Below, in pieces: positions 1 through 7,097 of a stretch of 14,883 nt of DNA; the stretch's first letter is position 1, and the number at the start of each line of letters is the position of its first letter. The notes below the pieces were generated by a model that was not told the DNA's origin, made no database searches, and saw nothing but the letters and a program-made list of their open reading frames with translations. The position numbers were made by a program, and so were the translations under genes. The stretch comes from an uncultured Lachnospiraceae bacterium (GTDB lineage: Bacteria; Bacillota; Clostridia; Lachnospirales; Lachnospiraceae), in contig CACXFD010000156.1 of the NCBI GenBank assembly GCA_902766845.1, positions 1 to 14,883 of the forward strand. The letters run 5' to 3'.

Positions 1-1
1 C

Positions 2-304
2 ACCGGCTGGAACGGCACCGGCAAGCGCATCTCCATCAAGGACACCCGCGGCATCATCGACGCGATCCTGGACGGTTCCATCGAGAAGGCGCCCACCAAG
101 AAGATCCCGTACTTCAACTTTGAGGTCCCGACATCCCTGCCGGGCGTGGATCCGGCCATCCTGGATCCCCGCGACACCTACGCGGATCCGAAGGAGTGGG
201 ATGAAAAGGCGCAGGATCTGGCCTCCCGCTTCATCAAGAACTTCGTCAAGTACACGACGAACGAAGCCGGCAAGGCCCTCGTGGAGGCCGGCCCGCAGCT
301 ATAA
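2..304 (+). CDS. pckA: Phosphoenolpyruvate carboxykinase (ATP), C-terminal part
   Basis: This is the 3' end of a gene entering from the left edge; 100 codons and a TAA are visible. The product converts oxaloacetate and ATP to PEP, CO2 and ADP in the cytosol, in gluconeogenesis or, in many anaerobes, in the PEP-carboxylating direction. The visible part carries the family's C-terminal signature: TGWNGTGKRISIKDTR at the window start, then IIDAILDGSIEKAP, then PTSLPGVDPAILDPRDTY, and an ending GKALVEAGPQL. This closely matches the E. coli PckA C-terminus as I remember it. The family is about 530-540 residues, so roughly four fifths, including the ATP- and metal-binding loops, lies outside the window. 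A good terminator follows 57 bp downstream, so the gene is last in its transcript. Confidence 0.95.
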   Translation, partial: TGWNGTGKRISIKDTRGIIDAILDGSIEKAPTKKIPYFNFEVPTSLPGVDPAILDPRDTYADPKEWDEKAQDLASRFIKNFVKYTTNEAGKALVEAGPQL

Positions 305-360
305 AAAAAGAACCGGCCGCGCCTTCCGGCGCAGGCGGCTCTCCTATCCGTCACGACATC

Positions 361-396
361 GGCCCCGCGGTATCCGCCGCGGGGCCTTTCTCTGTC
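361..396 (+). terminator. Intrinsic terminator of pckA
   Basis: A perfect 10-bp GC stem, GGCCCCGCGG (361-370) and CCGCGGGGCC (377-386), encloses a 6-nt loop (TATCCG). It is followed by TTTCTCTGTCTTT, a U-rich tail on the + strand. On the opposite strand there is no T run, so it should stop pckA but not the convergent transcript. Confidence 0.88.
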
Positions 397-420
397 TTTC
401 GATGTTCCCGGCCCTTTTCT

Positions 421-513
421 TATTCCGGCGTCACAGGTCCCCGGTCCTCCTTATTCCGCCGTCACAGGTTCCCGGTCCTCCCCGTCTTCGGCGTCACAGA
501 TTCCCGGTGACGC
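421..513. repeat. Three imperfect 31-32 bp tandem copies covering a gene's 3' end
   Basis: Three units start at about 421, 452 and 483, each with the core TCACAG(G/A)T(T/C)CCCGGT (TCACAG at 431, 462 and 494). The rightmost copy contains the last codons and the TGA stop of the small - strand gene at 494-814. The other two repeat the same sequence beyond the stop, each again able to read Thr-Gly-Asn/Asp-Leu-stop on the - strand. This looks like tandem duplication of a gene end. Confidence 0.8.
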
Positions 514-814
514 TGTAGGCTTCGACCTGACCGGTCGTGACGAGCACCGATTCCTGGTGGAAGAACACGCACAGGTCCTGCGCGATCTCCCGCACCACAT
601 CCGGATCCGCCCCGATCAGGGACAGGACCAGCGTGTTTTCCTGCGTGTATTCCCCGTTCTCGTGGATATAGCCGCCCTCGATCAGGTTGAAGGAAAACGG
701 CACCTGATAACTGACGCAGACGTGCCGGAGCACCGAGACATAGGCCGATGTCTCGTGCTTCTGCGTCTTGGTGTCCTGATCATTGAGGCCGATATAGATC
801 TCTGTCTTCGTCAT
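494..814 (-). CDS. Small protein of unknown function coupled to a flavin oxidoreductase
   Basis: I do not recognise this 106-residue protein with confidence. It starts MTKTEIYIGLND and has no signal peptide or membrane segment. Visible blocks are IYIGLNDQDT (6-15), GGYIHENGEYTQENTLVLSL (47-66) and LCVFFHQESVLVT (81-93). The alternation of beta-like and helical segments suggests a small alpha/beta, possibly ferredoxin-like, fold; a distant relation to DUF3574-type proteins is conceivable but unproven. Its ATG lies 2 bp after the TAG of the upstream flavoprotein gene, and its GGAGGA ribosome binding site is inside that gene's last codons, so the two are translated together. The extreme 3' end is part of a tandem duplication. 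Confidence 0.75.
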   Translation of the reverse strand: MTKTEIYIGLNDQDTKTQKHETSAYVSVLRHVCVSYQVPFSFNLIEGGYIHENGEYTQENTLVLSLIGADPDVVREIAQDLCVFFHQESVLVTTGQVEAYSVTGNL

Positions 815-816
815 CC

Positions 817-1398
817 CTATTCCTCCGCCAGCTCCAGCCGGTCGATCTGCTCTTCCGCCGCGTGCAGGATGGCCTCAACGTCCGCTCCGACGATATCCAG
901 TCCCTCGGCCCTGATCTGCTCGATCCGCGGGATCTGATAAAAGCCCGCGGCCAGGGCGCGCACGTAGCCAAAGCCCGGCTCGTCCGACAGGATCGGCCCG
1001 CCGGCCGTGGTCACATACCACAGCTCTTTCGCACGGCACAGGCTCTCGGGAAAGCCCTCGGGCGTGTACCGGAACGTGACGCCGCAGACGTTGACCTGCT
1101 CCAGATACTGTTTCAGGACAGCCGGAAACGACAGGTCCCAGTACGGAGCCGCGATCACGACCGCGTCCGCCGAAGCGAACTGCCGCGCCCATTCCAGCGC
1201 CGGAACGGCCGCGCCCTCCCGGGCCATGCGGTCCCGGTATTCGAGGAAATCCTCGTTCATCTCATCGAAGAGCATCCCGTCCAGGCTCACCCGGACGCAG
1301 TCCTCTTCTCTTTCCGCGGCAAGCCGCCGCACCAGCCGGTCTGCCAGCCGCCGCGTGCGGGATTCCCGCCGCACGCAGGCATCGATGTATAAGATCAT
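817..1398 (-). CDS. Flavodoxin-fold NAD(P)H oxidoreductase (AcpD/quinone reductase-like)
   Basis: This 193-residue protein starts MILYIDACVRRESRTRRLAD, typical of flavodoxin-2 proteins, with the phosphate-binding loop after the first strand. The core APYWDLSFPAVLKQYLEQV (about 100-118) followed by GVTFRYTPEGFP matches the FMN-dependent NADH-azoreductase/quinone reductase family, which uses NAD(P)H to reduce quinones, azo dyes or other two-electron acceptors in the cytosol. Length fits the family (about 180-210). An open frame continues upstream to 1608, but it runs back into the mscS gene and lacks family sequence; the ATG at 1398 has a good AAGGAGAG site 5' to it. It sits 127 bp behind mscS on the same strand with no terminator visible, and is coupled to the small gene downstream. 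The true electron acceptor is unknown. Confidence 0.88.
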   Translation of the reverse strand: MILYIDACVRRESRTRRLADRLVRRLAAEREEDCVRVSLDGMLFDEMNEDFLEYRDRMAREGAAVPALEWARQFASADAVVIAAPYWDLSFPAVLKQYLEQVNVCGVTFRYTPEGFPESLCRAKELWYVTTAGGPILSDEPGFGYVRALAAGFYQIPRIEQIRAEGLDIVGADVEAILHAAEEQIDRLELAEE

Positions 1399-1525
1399 GG
1401 ATCGCTCTCCTTCCGTCTCCGTATTCCCCGGCCGTCCGAAGCCGCCTGCGAACGTTCCGGCCGTTTCGCCTGCTCCGGGTCTTTCATCTTTCCAGCCCGT
1501 CCGCACGCCCATCCGCGCGGCTGGC

Positions 1526-2347
1526 TCACCCTTCCGCTTTCCGCTGCACCACGTTGACGTAGTTGAACGGGATCTCGATCCCGCTGTCCTGCAGCGCATG
1601 GTCCACACGCTGGTTCACGTCGGAGATGGCCGTCTCCGACGGCGTCGAAGGCGCGTAGTAGACCGTGGTCGCAAGCCGCAGGCTGCTGTCTTCGTACGCC
1701 ATGAAATAGATCGGCGCGTAGTCCGGGCCGTGATCGGTCTGCTTGCCCGGAATCGTGTACGGCGACGCGATGATGGCCTGCCGGATCACGCGCATGGCCT
1801 TCTCCACGTCGGTCCCGTACGCCACATGGAAGCTGAACGGGGCCGCCCGGTTCTCATCGTGATAGCTGTAATTGCGCAGCGTCATCGTATTGAGACGGCT
1901 GTTCGGGATCACCACGCGCTGCGTGTCCATCAGCTGCAGGACCACGTGACGCATCGTGATATCCTTTACGATGCCGCATGTGCCGTCCTCAAGCTCGATC
2001 CGGTTGCCGATCTCGAACGGCTTATACACCGTGATCATCAGGCCGGCCAGGATGTCCTTGATCACGTCCTGCGCGGCAAAGACCAGGACCGCACTGACGA
2101 TGGCCGTTCCGCCGAGCAGGGTCTGCCAGACCGTGCTCAGGCCGCCGAACACCGAGAACGCGAGCAGGATCCCGCCGATGATGATGGACGCGCCGAAGAT
2201 CCGCTGGAAGAATACCAGGTACAGCCCGCTCCGTTTTTCACGGACCTTCGCAAACACGAGCCGGTTCACGCGCGTCAGGATCCAGGTCGCGAGCAGGATC
2301 CCGACGAACGCCGCGGCTTTCAGGGGGAATTTCGGGTCATCGAACAT
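1526..2347 (-). CDS. mscS: MscS-family small-conductance mechanosensitive channel
   Basis: A 273-residue membrane protein that should open under membrane tension and release solutes on hypo-osmotic shock. Three membrane segments lie near residues 10-33, 46-68 and 75-103. The third, pore-lining helix, with its Gly/Ala pattern, runs into the family signature AAQDVIKDILAGLMITVYKPFEIG (residues 91-114, given here as its key residues Q93, D94, D98, K109, P110, F111). The cytoplasmic beta domain follows, with GTCGIVKDITMRHVVLQ and VVIPNS, and the carboxy-terminal alpha/beta domain ends at about 273. Length equals the compact E. coli MscS type (286 residues). The ATG at 2347 is preceded by GAGGTG. 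It is the first gene of a - strand group, with a promoter and operator-like palindrome 60-85 bp upstream. Confidence 0.95.
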   Translation of the reverse strand: MFDDPKFPLKAAAFVGILLATWILTRVNRLVFAKVREKRSGLYLVFFQRIFGASIIIGGILLAFSVFGGLSTVWQTLLGGTAIVSAVLVFAAQDVIKDILAGLMITVYKPFEIGNRIELEDGTCGIVKDITMRHVVLQLMDTQRVVIPNSRLNTMTLRNYSYHDENRAAPFSFHVAYGTDVEKAMRVIRQAIIASPYTIPGKQTDHGPDYAPIYFMAYEDSSLRLATTVYYAPSTPSETAISDVNQRVDHALQDSGIEIPFNYVNVVQRKAEG

Positions 2348-2404
2348 AGGGGCACCTCACTGCCTTTTCTTTTCGATCATCGGATCGCCTTGAAATACTC
2401 TTCC

Positions 2405-2434
2405 AGTATACTACGGATATGGGCATATCGTCGA
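2405..2434 (-). promoter_or_regulatory. Candidate promoter of mscS with palindromic operator
   Basis: On the - strand, TCGACG (2434-2429, 4 of 6 to the -35 consensus) and TATACT (2410-2405) are separated by 18 bp. The spacer is almost filled by a 14-bp inverted repeat, GATATG-GG-CATATC (2416-2429). This places a possible repressor or activator site directly between -35 and -10. The motif calls are by eye. Confidence 0.5.
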
Positions 2435-2499
2435 GCATATGAATATCCCTCGGAACACCGCGCTGCATATTCCATTGCGGGTCACACCGGCCCGCATAT
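2416..2499. repeat. Palindrome and four scattered GCATAT motifs
   Basis: The + strand has GCATAT at 2423, 2435, 2465 and 2494, in an AT-rich patch that contrasts with the GC-rich surroundings. The first is part of the palindrome GATATGGGCATATC (2416-2429), the second is part of CATATG followed by AATATCC. A larger imperfect arm pair, GGATAT (2415-2420) and ATATCC (2443-2448), spans the first two. The spacing 12, 30 and 29 bp is partly helical. This could be a multi-site operator shared by mscS and the divergent exporter. Confidence 0.4.
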
Positions 2500-2502
2500 A
2501 CT
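2475..2502 (+). promoter_or_regulatory. Weak candidate upstream promoter toward the ABC exporter
   Basis: TTGCGG (2475-2480) and TATACT (2497-2502) have a 16-bp spacer on the + strand. If used, it would give a leader of about 190 nt containing the polypyrimidine tract. The promoter at 2615 is better, so this one is secondary. Confidence 0.25.
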
Positions 2503-2540
2503 AATACTATGTCAATTATCGCTCATTTTCAAGCGCAAAC

Positions 2541-2614
2541 CTCTGTTCACCTTTCCCCTCCTCCGTTTCTCCTATTCCCTTCTCCCTCCTTCCTATTCCA
2601 ATTCCCTCCTCCCC
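2541..2614. other. Polypyrimidine tract in the divergent intergenic region
   Basis: About 74 bases on the + strand are nearly all C and T, with only scattered purines. The - strand is correspondingly purine-rich with many GGAG and GGGA runs. No gene fits here. Such a tract can form triplex DNA or act as a nucleosome-free-like rigid spacer, but no function is shown. The 352-bp intergenic region 2348-2699 otherwise holds the divergent promoters listed here. Confidence 0.6.
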
Positions 2615-2643
2615 TTGCGCACAGGGCCGCGCTGTGCTATGAT
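2615..2643 (+). promoter_or_regulatory. Promoter of the ABC exporter operon (extended -10)
   Basis: TTGCGC (2615-2620) and TATGAT (2638-2643) are separated by exactly 17 bp, and the -10 is preceded by TGC, an extended -10 element. The start should lie near 2650, giving a leader of about 50 nt that contains a hairpin and the ribosome binding site. Confidence 0.72.
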
Positions 2644-2662
2644 AGGCACGCTGCAAAAACAC

Positions 2663-2692
2663 GGCCGGCCCTGCCGGCCTTTACGCAAGGAG
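2663..2692 (+). promoter_or_regulatory. Leader hairpin and ribosome binding site of the exporter operon
   Basis: A 7-bp perfect stem, GGCCGGC (2663-2669) and GCCGGCC (2673-2679) with a CCT loop, is followed by TTTA and then AAGGAG (2687-2692), 7 nt before the ATG at 2700. The short U run makes it at best a weak attenuator; it could instead set translation or transcript stability. Confidence 0.5.
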
Positions 2693-2699
2693 ACAAGCC

Positions 2700-4448
2700 A
2701 TGTCCCAGCCCGCTGCGGCCGACGCCGACGCGATCCGGCTCAAACAAAGAAAAGGCACCTGGCGCCGCTTCATCCGGCTCTTCCCGAAATGCCGGCTGCC
2801 GTGGTTCTGGCTCGTCCTGTATATCCTGTTCGATGTCGGGACCATCAACATCGGCCTGAGCGAAACGGATCTGACAGCCCAGCTGTTTTCCGGGGATACC
2901 AGCGCCGGTCTCGTATTCCGGCTGATCGCGGTCATGGTCGTGAACCTGGTCGCGACCAATCTGTCCGTTTTTCTGGGCCACGTCACGAGCGCGAAGATCA
3001 ACCGCAACATGCGCGGCGTCGTGCTGGACAAGGTCCTGAAGCTTCCGATGAGCTTTTTCAAAGAGGAAGAGCCGCGCGAGGCCGTCTACCGCATCGTCAA
3101 CAACGCGATCGTGATCGACTCGACCATCATGCTGGTCATCCTGCCGCTCGCGACTGCCGCGTATACAGCCGTCTCCGTGTTCGGCCGCATCTTCAAATAT
3201 GACTGGCGCCTGTCCGTCATCCTGCTCGTGTTCATCCCGCTGCAGGTCTTTCTGGCGTTCCTGTTCGGCCGCATCAACTTCTCCCTGAGCGACCGCGAAG
3301 CCTCGCTGAAGGCGTCGCTGACGCAGCGCCTCGCCGAGCTCGTGACCAACATCCCGCTCGCCAAGGCCTTTGTCCGGGAAGACCGGGAGGCCCGCCGCGG
3401 CGCGGAACTGACGCAGCGCCTGTATAAGCTGTCGATCAAGGGCAGCTGGCTGGATCAGCTGCAGAACCTGTCGGATTCGGCCGTCTCCCTGATCCAGACC
3501 CTGATCATGATCCTGGTCGCCTACACGCTGCTCCGAAACGGCGAGATCACCAAACGCGCCTGGGTCACGTTCTTCCTGTTCTCGTCGGTGTTCAACGGAG
3601 CCATCGACCAGTTCATGATGTATTACAACAACCTCAAGATCATCCAGGGCGGCGCGGACCGGGTCGCGGAGATCATGAACGCGCCGGAGGAAGACCGTTC
3701 GGGCGAGCCGTGCGAAACGCTCGCCGGCGATCTGGCCCTCTCGGATGTATCCTTCTCCTACCCGTCAGGCAAAACGGTCTTTTCAGACCTGTCCTGCACG
3801 TTCCCGGACGGTCAGATCACGGCCCTGCTCGGAGAGAGCGGCGCCGGCAAGACCACGCTGATCAACCTGCTGCTGCGCCTGTATCCGGCCGAAGGCGGTC
3901 AGATCACGGCCGGCGGGGCCGATGTCTCGGCGTTCTCGCTGGACAGCTACCGCTCCCGGTTCGTGACGATCTCGCAGAACGCGATGCTGTTTTCCGGGAC
4001 CATCCGTGAAAACGTCTGTTACGGAAACGGCGAGGTGTCCGACGAAGCACTGACCGGCGCGCTCCGCAAGGCCGGCATCCTGGATTTCGTTCAGTCCCTT
4101 CCCGACGGCGTGAACGCCCCGGTGGAAGAATACGGCCGGAACCTCTCGGGCGGCCAGCGCCAGCGTCTCGCTCTCGCGCGCGCCCTTTTGTCCGACGCGC
4201 ATTACCTGCTGCTCGATGAGCCGTCCGCGGCCATGGACGCGATCGCCGTGCGCGACCTGCTCCGGCTGCTGCAGGACGCGGCCCGCGGCAAATGCCTGAT
4301 CCTGATCGCCCATACGCCCGCGGTCCTGGACGCGGCCACGCACCTGGTGGTCCTGGAGGACGGATCGGCCCGGGAAGGCTCCTTTGAGGAGCTCCTCCCG
4401 CAGAGCGCCTTCCTGCGCGCGCTGAGCGGAAAGGAGGCCACGGCATGA
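2700..4448 (+). CDS. ABC exporter half-transporter A (permease-ATPase)
   Basis: A 582-residue ABC exporter subunit: transmembrane domain (about 30-320, about six helices) then a nucleotide-binding domain (about 345-582). Visible motifs are Walker A GESGAGKTT (378-386), Q-loop glutamine Q426 in ISQNAM, signature LSGGQ (482-486), Walker B with D506 and catalytic E507 in LLLDEPS, and H-loop H538. All catalytic residues are intact. The start ATG at 2700 has AAGGAG 7 nt upstream. It overlaps the second half-transporter by 4 bp (ATGA), so the two are made together and very likely form a heterodimer in the cell membrane. Families of this form export peptides, lipids or drugs; neither the sequence nor an adjacent substrate gene tells which. 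No peptidase C39 domain is present at the N-terminus. Confidence 0.93.
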   Translation: MSQPAAADADAIRLKQRKGTWRRFIRLFPKCRLPWFWLVLYILFDVGTINIGLSETDLTAQLFSGDTSAGLVFRLIAVMVVNLVATNLSVFLGHVTSAKINRNMRGVVLDKVLKLPMSFFKEEEPREAVYRIVNNAIVIDSTIMLVILPLATAAYTAVSVFGRIFKYDWRLSVILLVFIPLQVFLAFLFGRINFSLSDREASLKASLTQRLAELVTNIPLAKAFVREDREARRGAELTQRLYKLSIKGSWLDQLQNLSDSAVSLIQTLIMILVAYTLLRNGEITKRAWVTFFLFSSVFNGAIDQFMMYYNNLKIIQGGADRVAEIMNAPEEDRSGEPCETLAGDLALSDVSFSYPSGKTVFSDLSCTFPDGQITALLGESGAGKTTLINLLLRLYPAEGGQITAGGADVSAFSLDSYRSRFVTISQNAMLFSGTIRENVCYGNGEVSDEALTGALRKAGILDFVQSLPDGVNAPVEEYGRNLSGGQRQRLALARALLSDAHYLLLDEPSAAMDAIAVRDLLRLLQDAARGKCLILIAHTPAVLDAATHLVVLEDGSAREGSFEELLPQSAFLRALSGKEATA

Positions 4449-6163
4449 CTGCACCCAAGGAAAAAGGCCTCTGGAAACGCACCATCCTGCTGTTCACGAA
4501 CATCCGCATCCCGATCCCGCTCTACCTGCTGCAGGTCCTGTTCGGCATCGCGAGCACCCGCGTGGCCCTGATGTATGTGCCGCTCGAAGCGCAGCTCAAA
4601 CTCGGGAACATCGAAGAGAACACGACGATCTTCACGTATCTGGGCCTGATGCTGCTGGTCGCGCTGGCCAGCATCCTCGCGCAGATCCCGTCGTTCTACT
4701 CCACGGCCATCGTGACGCGCCGGCTGCAGGACAAGCTGATCGACCGGAGCCTGCGGCTCCCGATGCGCTCCTATGAGTCGCGCGCCTCGATGATCGTTTC
4801 CTGGATCACGCAGGACTGCACGCTCGCGAACGGCCTGCTCTCTTCGATCGCGGGCTTCGTGACCGGCATCGCGTCCACCGTCATGACGGTCTCGACCATG
4901 TCCGCGCTGGATAAGGGCATCGGCTATGTGATCGTGATCATCGTCATCTACGTGATCTTCAGCACCTGGCTGGAGGGACGTCTGCTGTTCCTGCGCCAGC
5001 GCCGCGACCGTCTGGCACAGAGTGAACTGACCGCCTTTTTTGCCGAGCATTTGAGCTTCTTCACCGAGATCCGCCAGCTGCACGCGGCGTCGGAAGAGCT
5101 CGAGCGCGGCCGCCGCGCCATCAAGCGCTTCTATGACGCGGACATCTACATGGCCGTGCTGACGCTGATCAACAACTTCGTCTCCGGCTCGATCCCGAAC
5201 GTGATCACGATCCTCGTCTTCGTGCTCGGGATCCGGAGCGTCAACGCCGGCACCATGACGCTGACGGAGCTGGCCGCGTTCCAGAATTACATGCTGATCG
5301 CCTATCAGTCCTTCAGCTCGCTGCCGCAGATCTATTCGACGCTGATGTACTATAACGGCCAGCTCTATTACATCGCTTCGCTGATGGCGGAGAAGGAAGA
5401 CGTCTACGACCGCGCCGTGTCCATGCCGGACGCGCCCGCGGACCTTCGCTTTGAGGATGTGACGTTCCGCTACGGCGAGACCGAGGTGGTCTCCCATGCG
5501 AGCTTTACGATCCCGGCCGGTCAGACGACCGTGATCGCCGGCCCCAACGGCTCCGGCAAATCCACGCTGCTGCGGCTGATCGAGCGCTTCTACACGCCCG
5601 ACGGCGGACAGATCCTGCTCGGTGACGTGCCGGCGGAGCAGATCCACCTCGGCGACTGGCGCCGGTCCTTCGGCTACGTGCTTCAGGAGCCGCAGCTGTT
5701 CGACGGGACCGTGCGCGAGAACATCGTTTACGGCGCGCCCGAGGGCGTTTCCGAGGACGATGTGAACCGTGCCGTCCGGCTGGCCGGTGCGGAAGACTTC
5801 ATCCGCGAGCTGCCCGACGGGGCAGACTACCGGATCGGTGAGAACGGCGCCCGTCTGTCGGGCGGACAGCGTCAGCGCCTCGCCATTGCCCGCGCCCTGC
5901 TGACAGATCCGTCCTGCCTGCTGCTGGACGAAGCCACGGCCAGCATGGACGTTTCGACCGCGAAGGCCGTCTCCGACTCGCTCGAAGGCTGCATGGCCGG
6001 CCGTACGACCGTGATCATCTCGCACGATATGAACGTGCTGTCCCGCGCGGACCACGTGATCGTCCTGTCGGACGGCCGTGTGGAAGCGGAGGGCACGCGT
6101 GAAGAAGCCCTGGCCGCCAGCCCCACGCTGCGCGCGCTCTGCGGCGGGGAAGAAGCGGCCTGA
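4445..6163 (+). CDS. ABC exporter half-transporter B (permease-ATPase)
   Basis: A 572-residue partner of the preceding gene with the same architecture: transmembrane domain (about 15-315) and nucleotide-binding domain (about 335-572). Motifs are Walker A GPNGSGKST (366-374), Q-loop Q414 in LQEPQL, signature LSGGQ (471-475), Walker B D495-E496 in LLLDEATAS, and H-loop H527 in ISHD. Both half-transporters thus carry a full set of catalytic residues, unlike many heterodimeric exporters of Bacillota that have one degenerate ATP site. The AAGGAGG site lies inside the end of the upstream gene, and the start is in the ATGA overlap. A 73-bp gap with a strong hairpin separates it from the next gene. 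Confidence 0.93.
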   Translation: MTAPKEKGLWKRTILLFTNIRIPIPLYLLQVLFGIASTRVALMYVPLEAQLKLGNIEENTTIFTYLGLMLLVALASILAQIPSFYSTAIVTRRLQDKLIDRSLRLPMRSYESRASMIVSWITQDCTLANGLLSSIAGFVTGIASTVMTVSTMSALDKGIGYVIVIIVIYVIFSTWLEGRLLFLRQRRDRLAQSELTAFFAEHLSFFTEIRQLHAASEELERGRRAIKRFYDADIYMAVLTLINNFVSGSIPNVITILVFVLGIRSVNAGTMTLTELAAFQNYMLIAYQSFSSLPQIYSTLMYYNGQLYYIASLMAEKEDVYDRAVSMPDAPADLRFEDVTFRYGETEVVSHASFTIPAGQTTVIAGPNGSGKSTLLRLIERFYTPDGGQILLGDVPAEQIHLGDWRRSFGYVLQEPQLFDGTVRENIVYGAPEGVSEDDVNRAVRLAGAEDFIRELPDGADYRIGENGARLSGGQRQRLAIARALLTDPSCLLLDEATASMDVSTAKAVSDSLEGCMAGRTTVIISHDMNVLSRADHVIVLSDGRVEAEGTREEALAASPTLRALCGGEEAA

Positions 6164-6194
6164 CCGGGGCCGCGCCATGTCACCGTTCACCGTC

Positions 6195-6218
6195 CGGACG
6201 GCTGCCGACAGCCGTCCG
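6195..6218 (+). other. 10-bp hairpin between the exporter and the chaperone gene
   Basis: CGGACGGCTG (6195-6204) and CAGCCGTCCG (6209-6218) form a perfect 10-bp stem with a CCGA tetraloop. The sequence after it is CAAGCATAAGGAGG with no T run, so it is not a typical terminator. An mRNA processing or stabilising element within one transcript is the more natural reading. Confidence 0.6.
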
Positions 6219-6236
6219 CAAGCATAAGGAGGTCCT

Positions 6237-7097
6237 ATGAGATCCAAGATCAACACCTTAGCCGATTTCCATGACGCTCCGTTCGAGCGGAAGATCGTTC
6301 TCTCCTGCCCGCCCGAGCACATGGAGAAGAAACTGCGCGCCGTGACCCGCGCCGGCAAGCAGGTCATCGACGTCACCCGGATCGAAGCCGGCGACGTCGT
6401 CACGCTCTCCGCACAGAGCAGCCTGCCCAAGTTCAACAAGCCTTCTCTGGTCCTGACCGTCGGAGGCGGCCTGTTCGACAAGGCGTTCGAACAGCAGCTC
6501 CTCGGCCGCGAAGCCGGCGAGAGCTTCACGGCGCAGGCACAGGATACGCCGGTCGAGGTCACGGTCCGCACCGTGCGCCGCACCGTCTTCCCCGAGCCCT
6601 CGGACGAGCTCGCGAAGAAATACGCCGAGACCCACGACGGCTTTGACGGCGTCGAGACGCTCGAGCAGTACAAGGCCCGCGTTACGGACGCCTACCTCGA
6701 AGAGGCTCACCGCGAGGCATATTACGAAACGCTGCGCCAGGTCGTCGTCTACGTGCTCTCCCACACCGATTTCGATTTCGATGAATCCGAGATCGAGGAG
6801 CAGTATCAGGAGGAGCTGAAGGCGGCCGCGGAGAGCCTGAAGGAACAGGGGATCGATACGCCGCTCGACGATATGTCCGATGAGGAATGCCGGAAACGTT
6901 TCGGGTATGAGAGCATCGCGGCCCTCAAGGAAGACATGCATAACGGCTGTGAGGAGATGATCGCGACGATGCTCTATTCCGCGGCCCTGCAGGGCGTGGA
7001 TCCCGCGGACATCGATCCGGAAACGTTCGACGGATACAATTTTGCGCCTGTGGAAGACTACCTGAAGCAGGAACTGGAATTTCAGGAGGTAAGATAA
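6237..7097 (+). CDS. Trigger-factor-like peptidyl-prolyl isomerase/chaperone lacking the ribosome-binding domain
   Basis: This 286-residue cytosolic protein (no signal peptide) has an FKBP-like isomerase domain at about residues 45-120, with the typical core GGGLFDKAFEQQLLGREAGE and the EVTVRTVRR strand. It is followed by a helical, acidic peptide-binding domain resembling the C-domain of trigger factor (about 125-286). Bona fide trigger factor is about 430 residues with an N-terminal ribosome-docking domain and a GFRxGKxP loop; only about 45 N-terminal residues precede the isomerase here, so that domain is absent. It probably isomerises prolines or holds unfolded proteins off the ribosome. 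The AAGGAGGT site (6226-6233) fixes the start. The stop abuts the thioredoxin ATG with no gap. Confidence 0.85.
   Translation: MRSKINTLADFHDAPFERKIVLSCPPEHMEKKLRAVTRAGKQVIDVTRIEAGDVVTLSAQSSLPKFNKPSLVLTVGGGLFDKAFEQQLLGREAGESFTAQAQDTPVEVTVRTVRRTVFPEPSDELAKKYAETHDGFDGVETLEQYKARVTDAYLEEAHREAYYETLRQVVVYVLSHTDFDFDESEIEEQYQEELKAAAESLKEQGIDTPLDDMSDEECRKRFGYESIAALKEDMHNGCEEMIATMLYSAALQGVDPADIDPETFDGYNFAPVEDYLKQELEFQEVR

Noticed and set aside
2510..2515. TTGACA on the - strand as a -35 for mscS
   Set aside because: No -10-like hexamer lies 15-19 bp downstream of it (GGCCGG is found there).
1007..3202. 731-codon + strand open frame
   Set aside because: It crosses three genes and a promoter region in the antisense direction and shows no domain or start signal.
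6195..6218. Terminator after the exporter genes
   Set aside because: The 10-bp stem has no T run after it in the + direction, so it was listed as a hairpin only.
4202..6673. 823-codon open frame on the - strand across the exporter and chaperone genes
   Set aside because: High GC lowers stop frequency; the sense strand encodes intact ABC and FKBP motifs with ribosome binding sites, so the antisense frame is a shadow.
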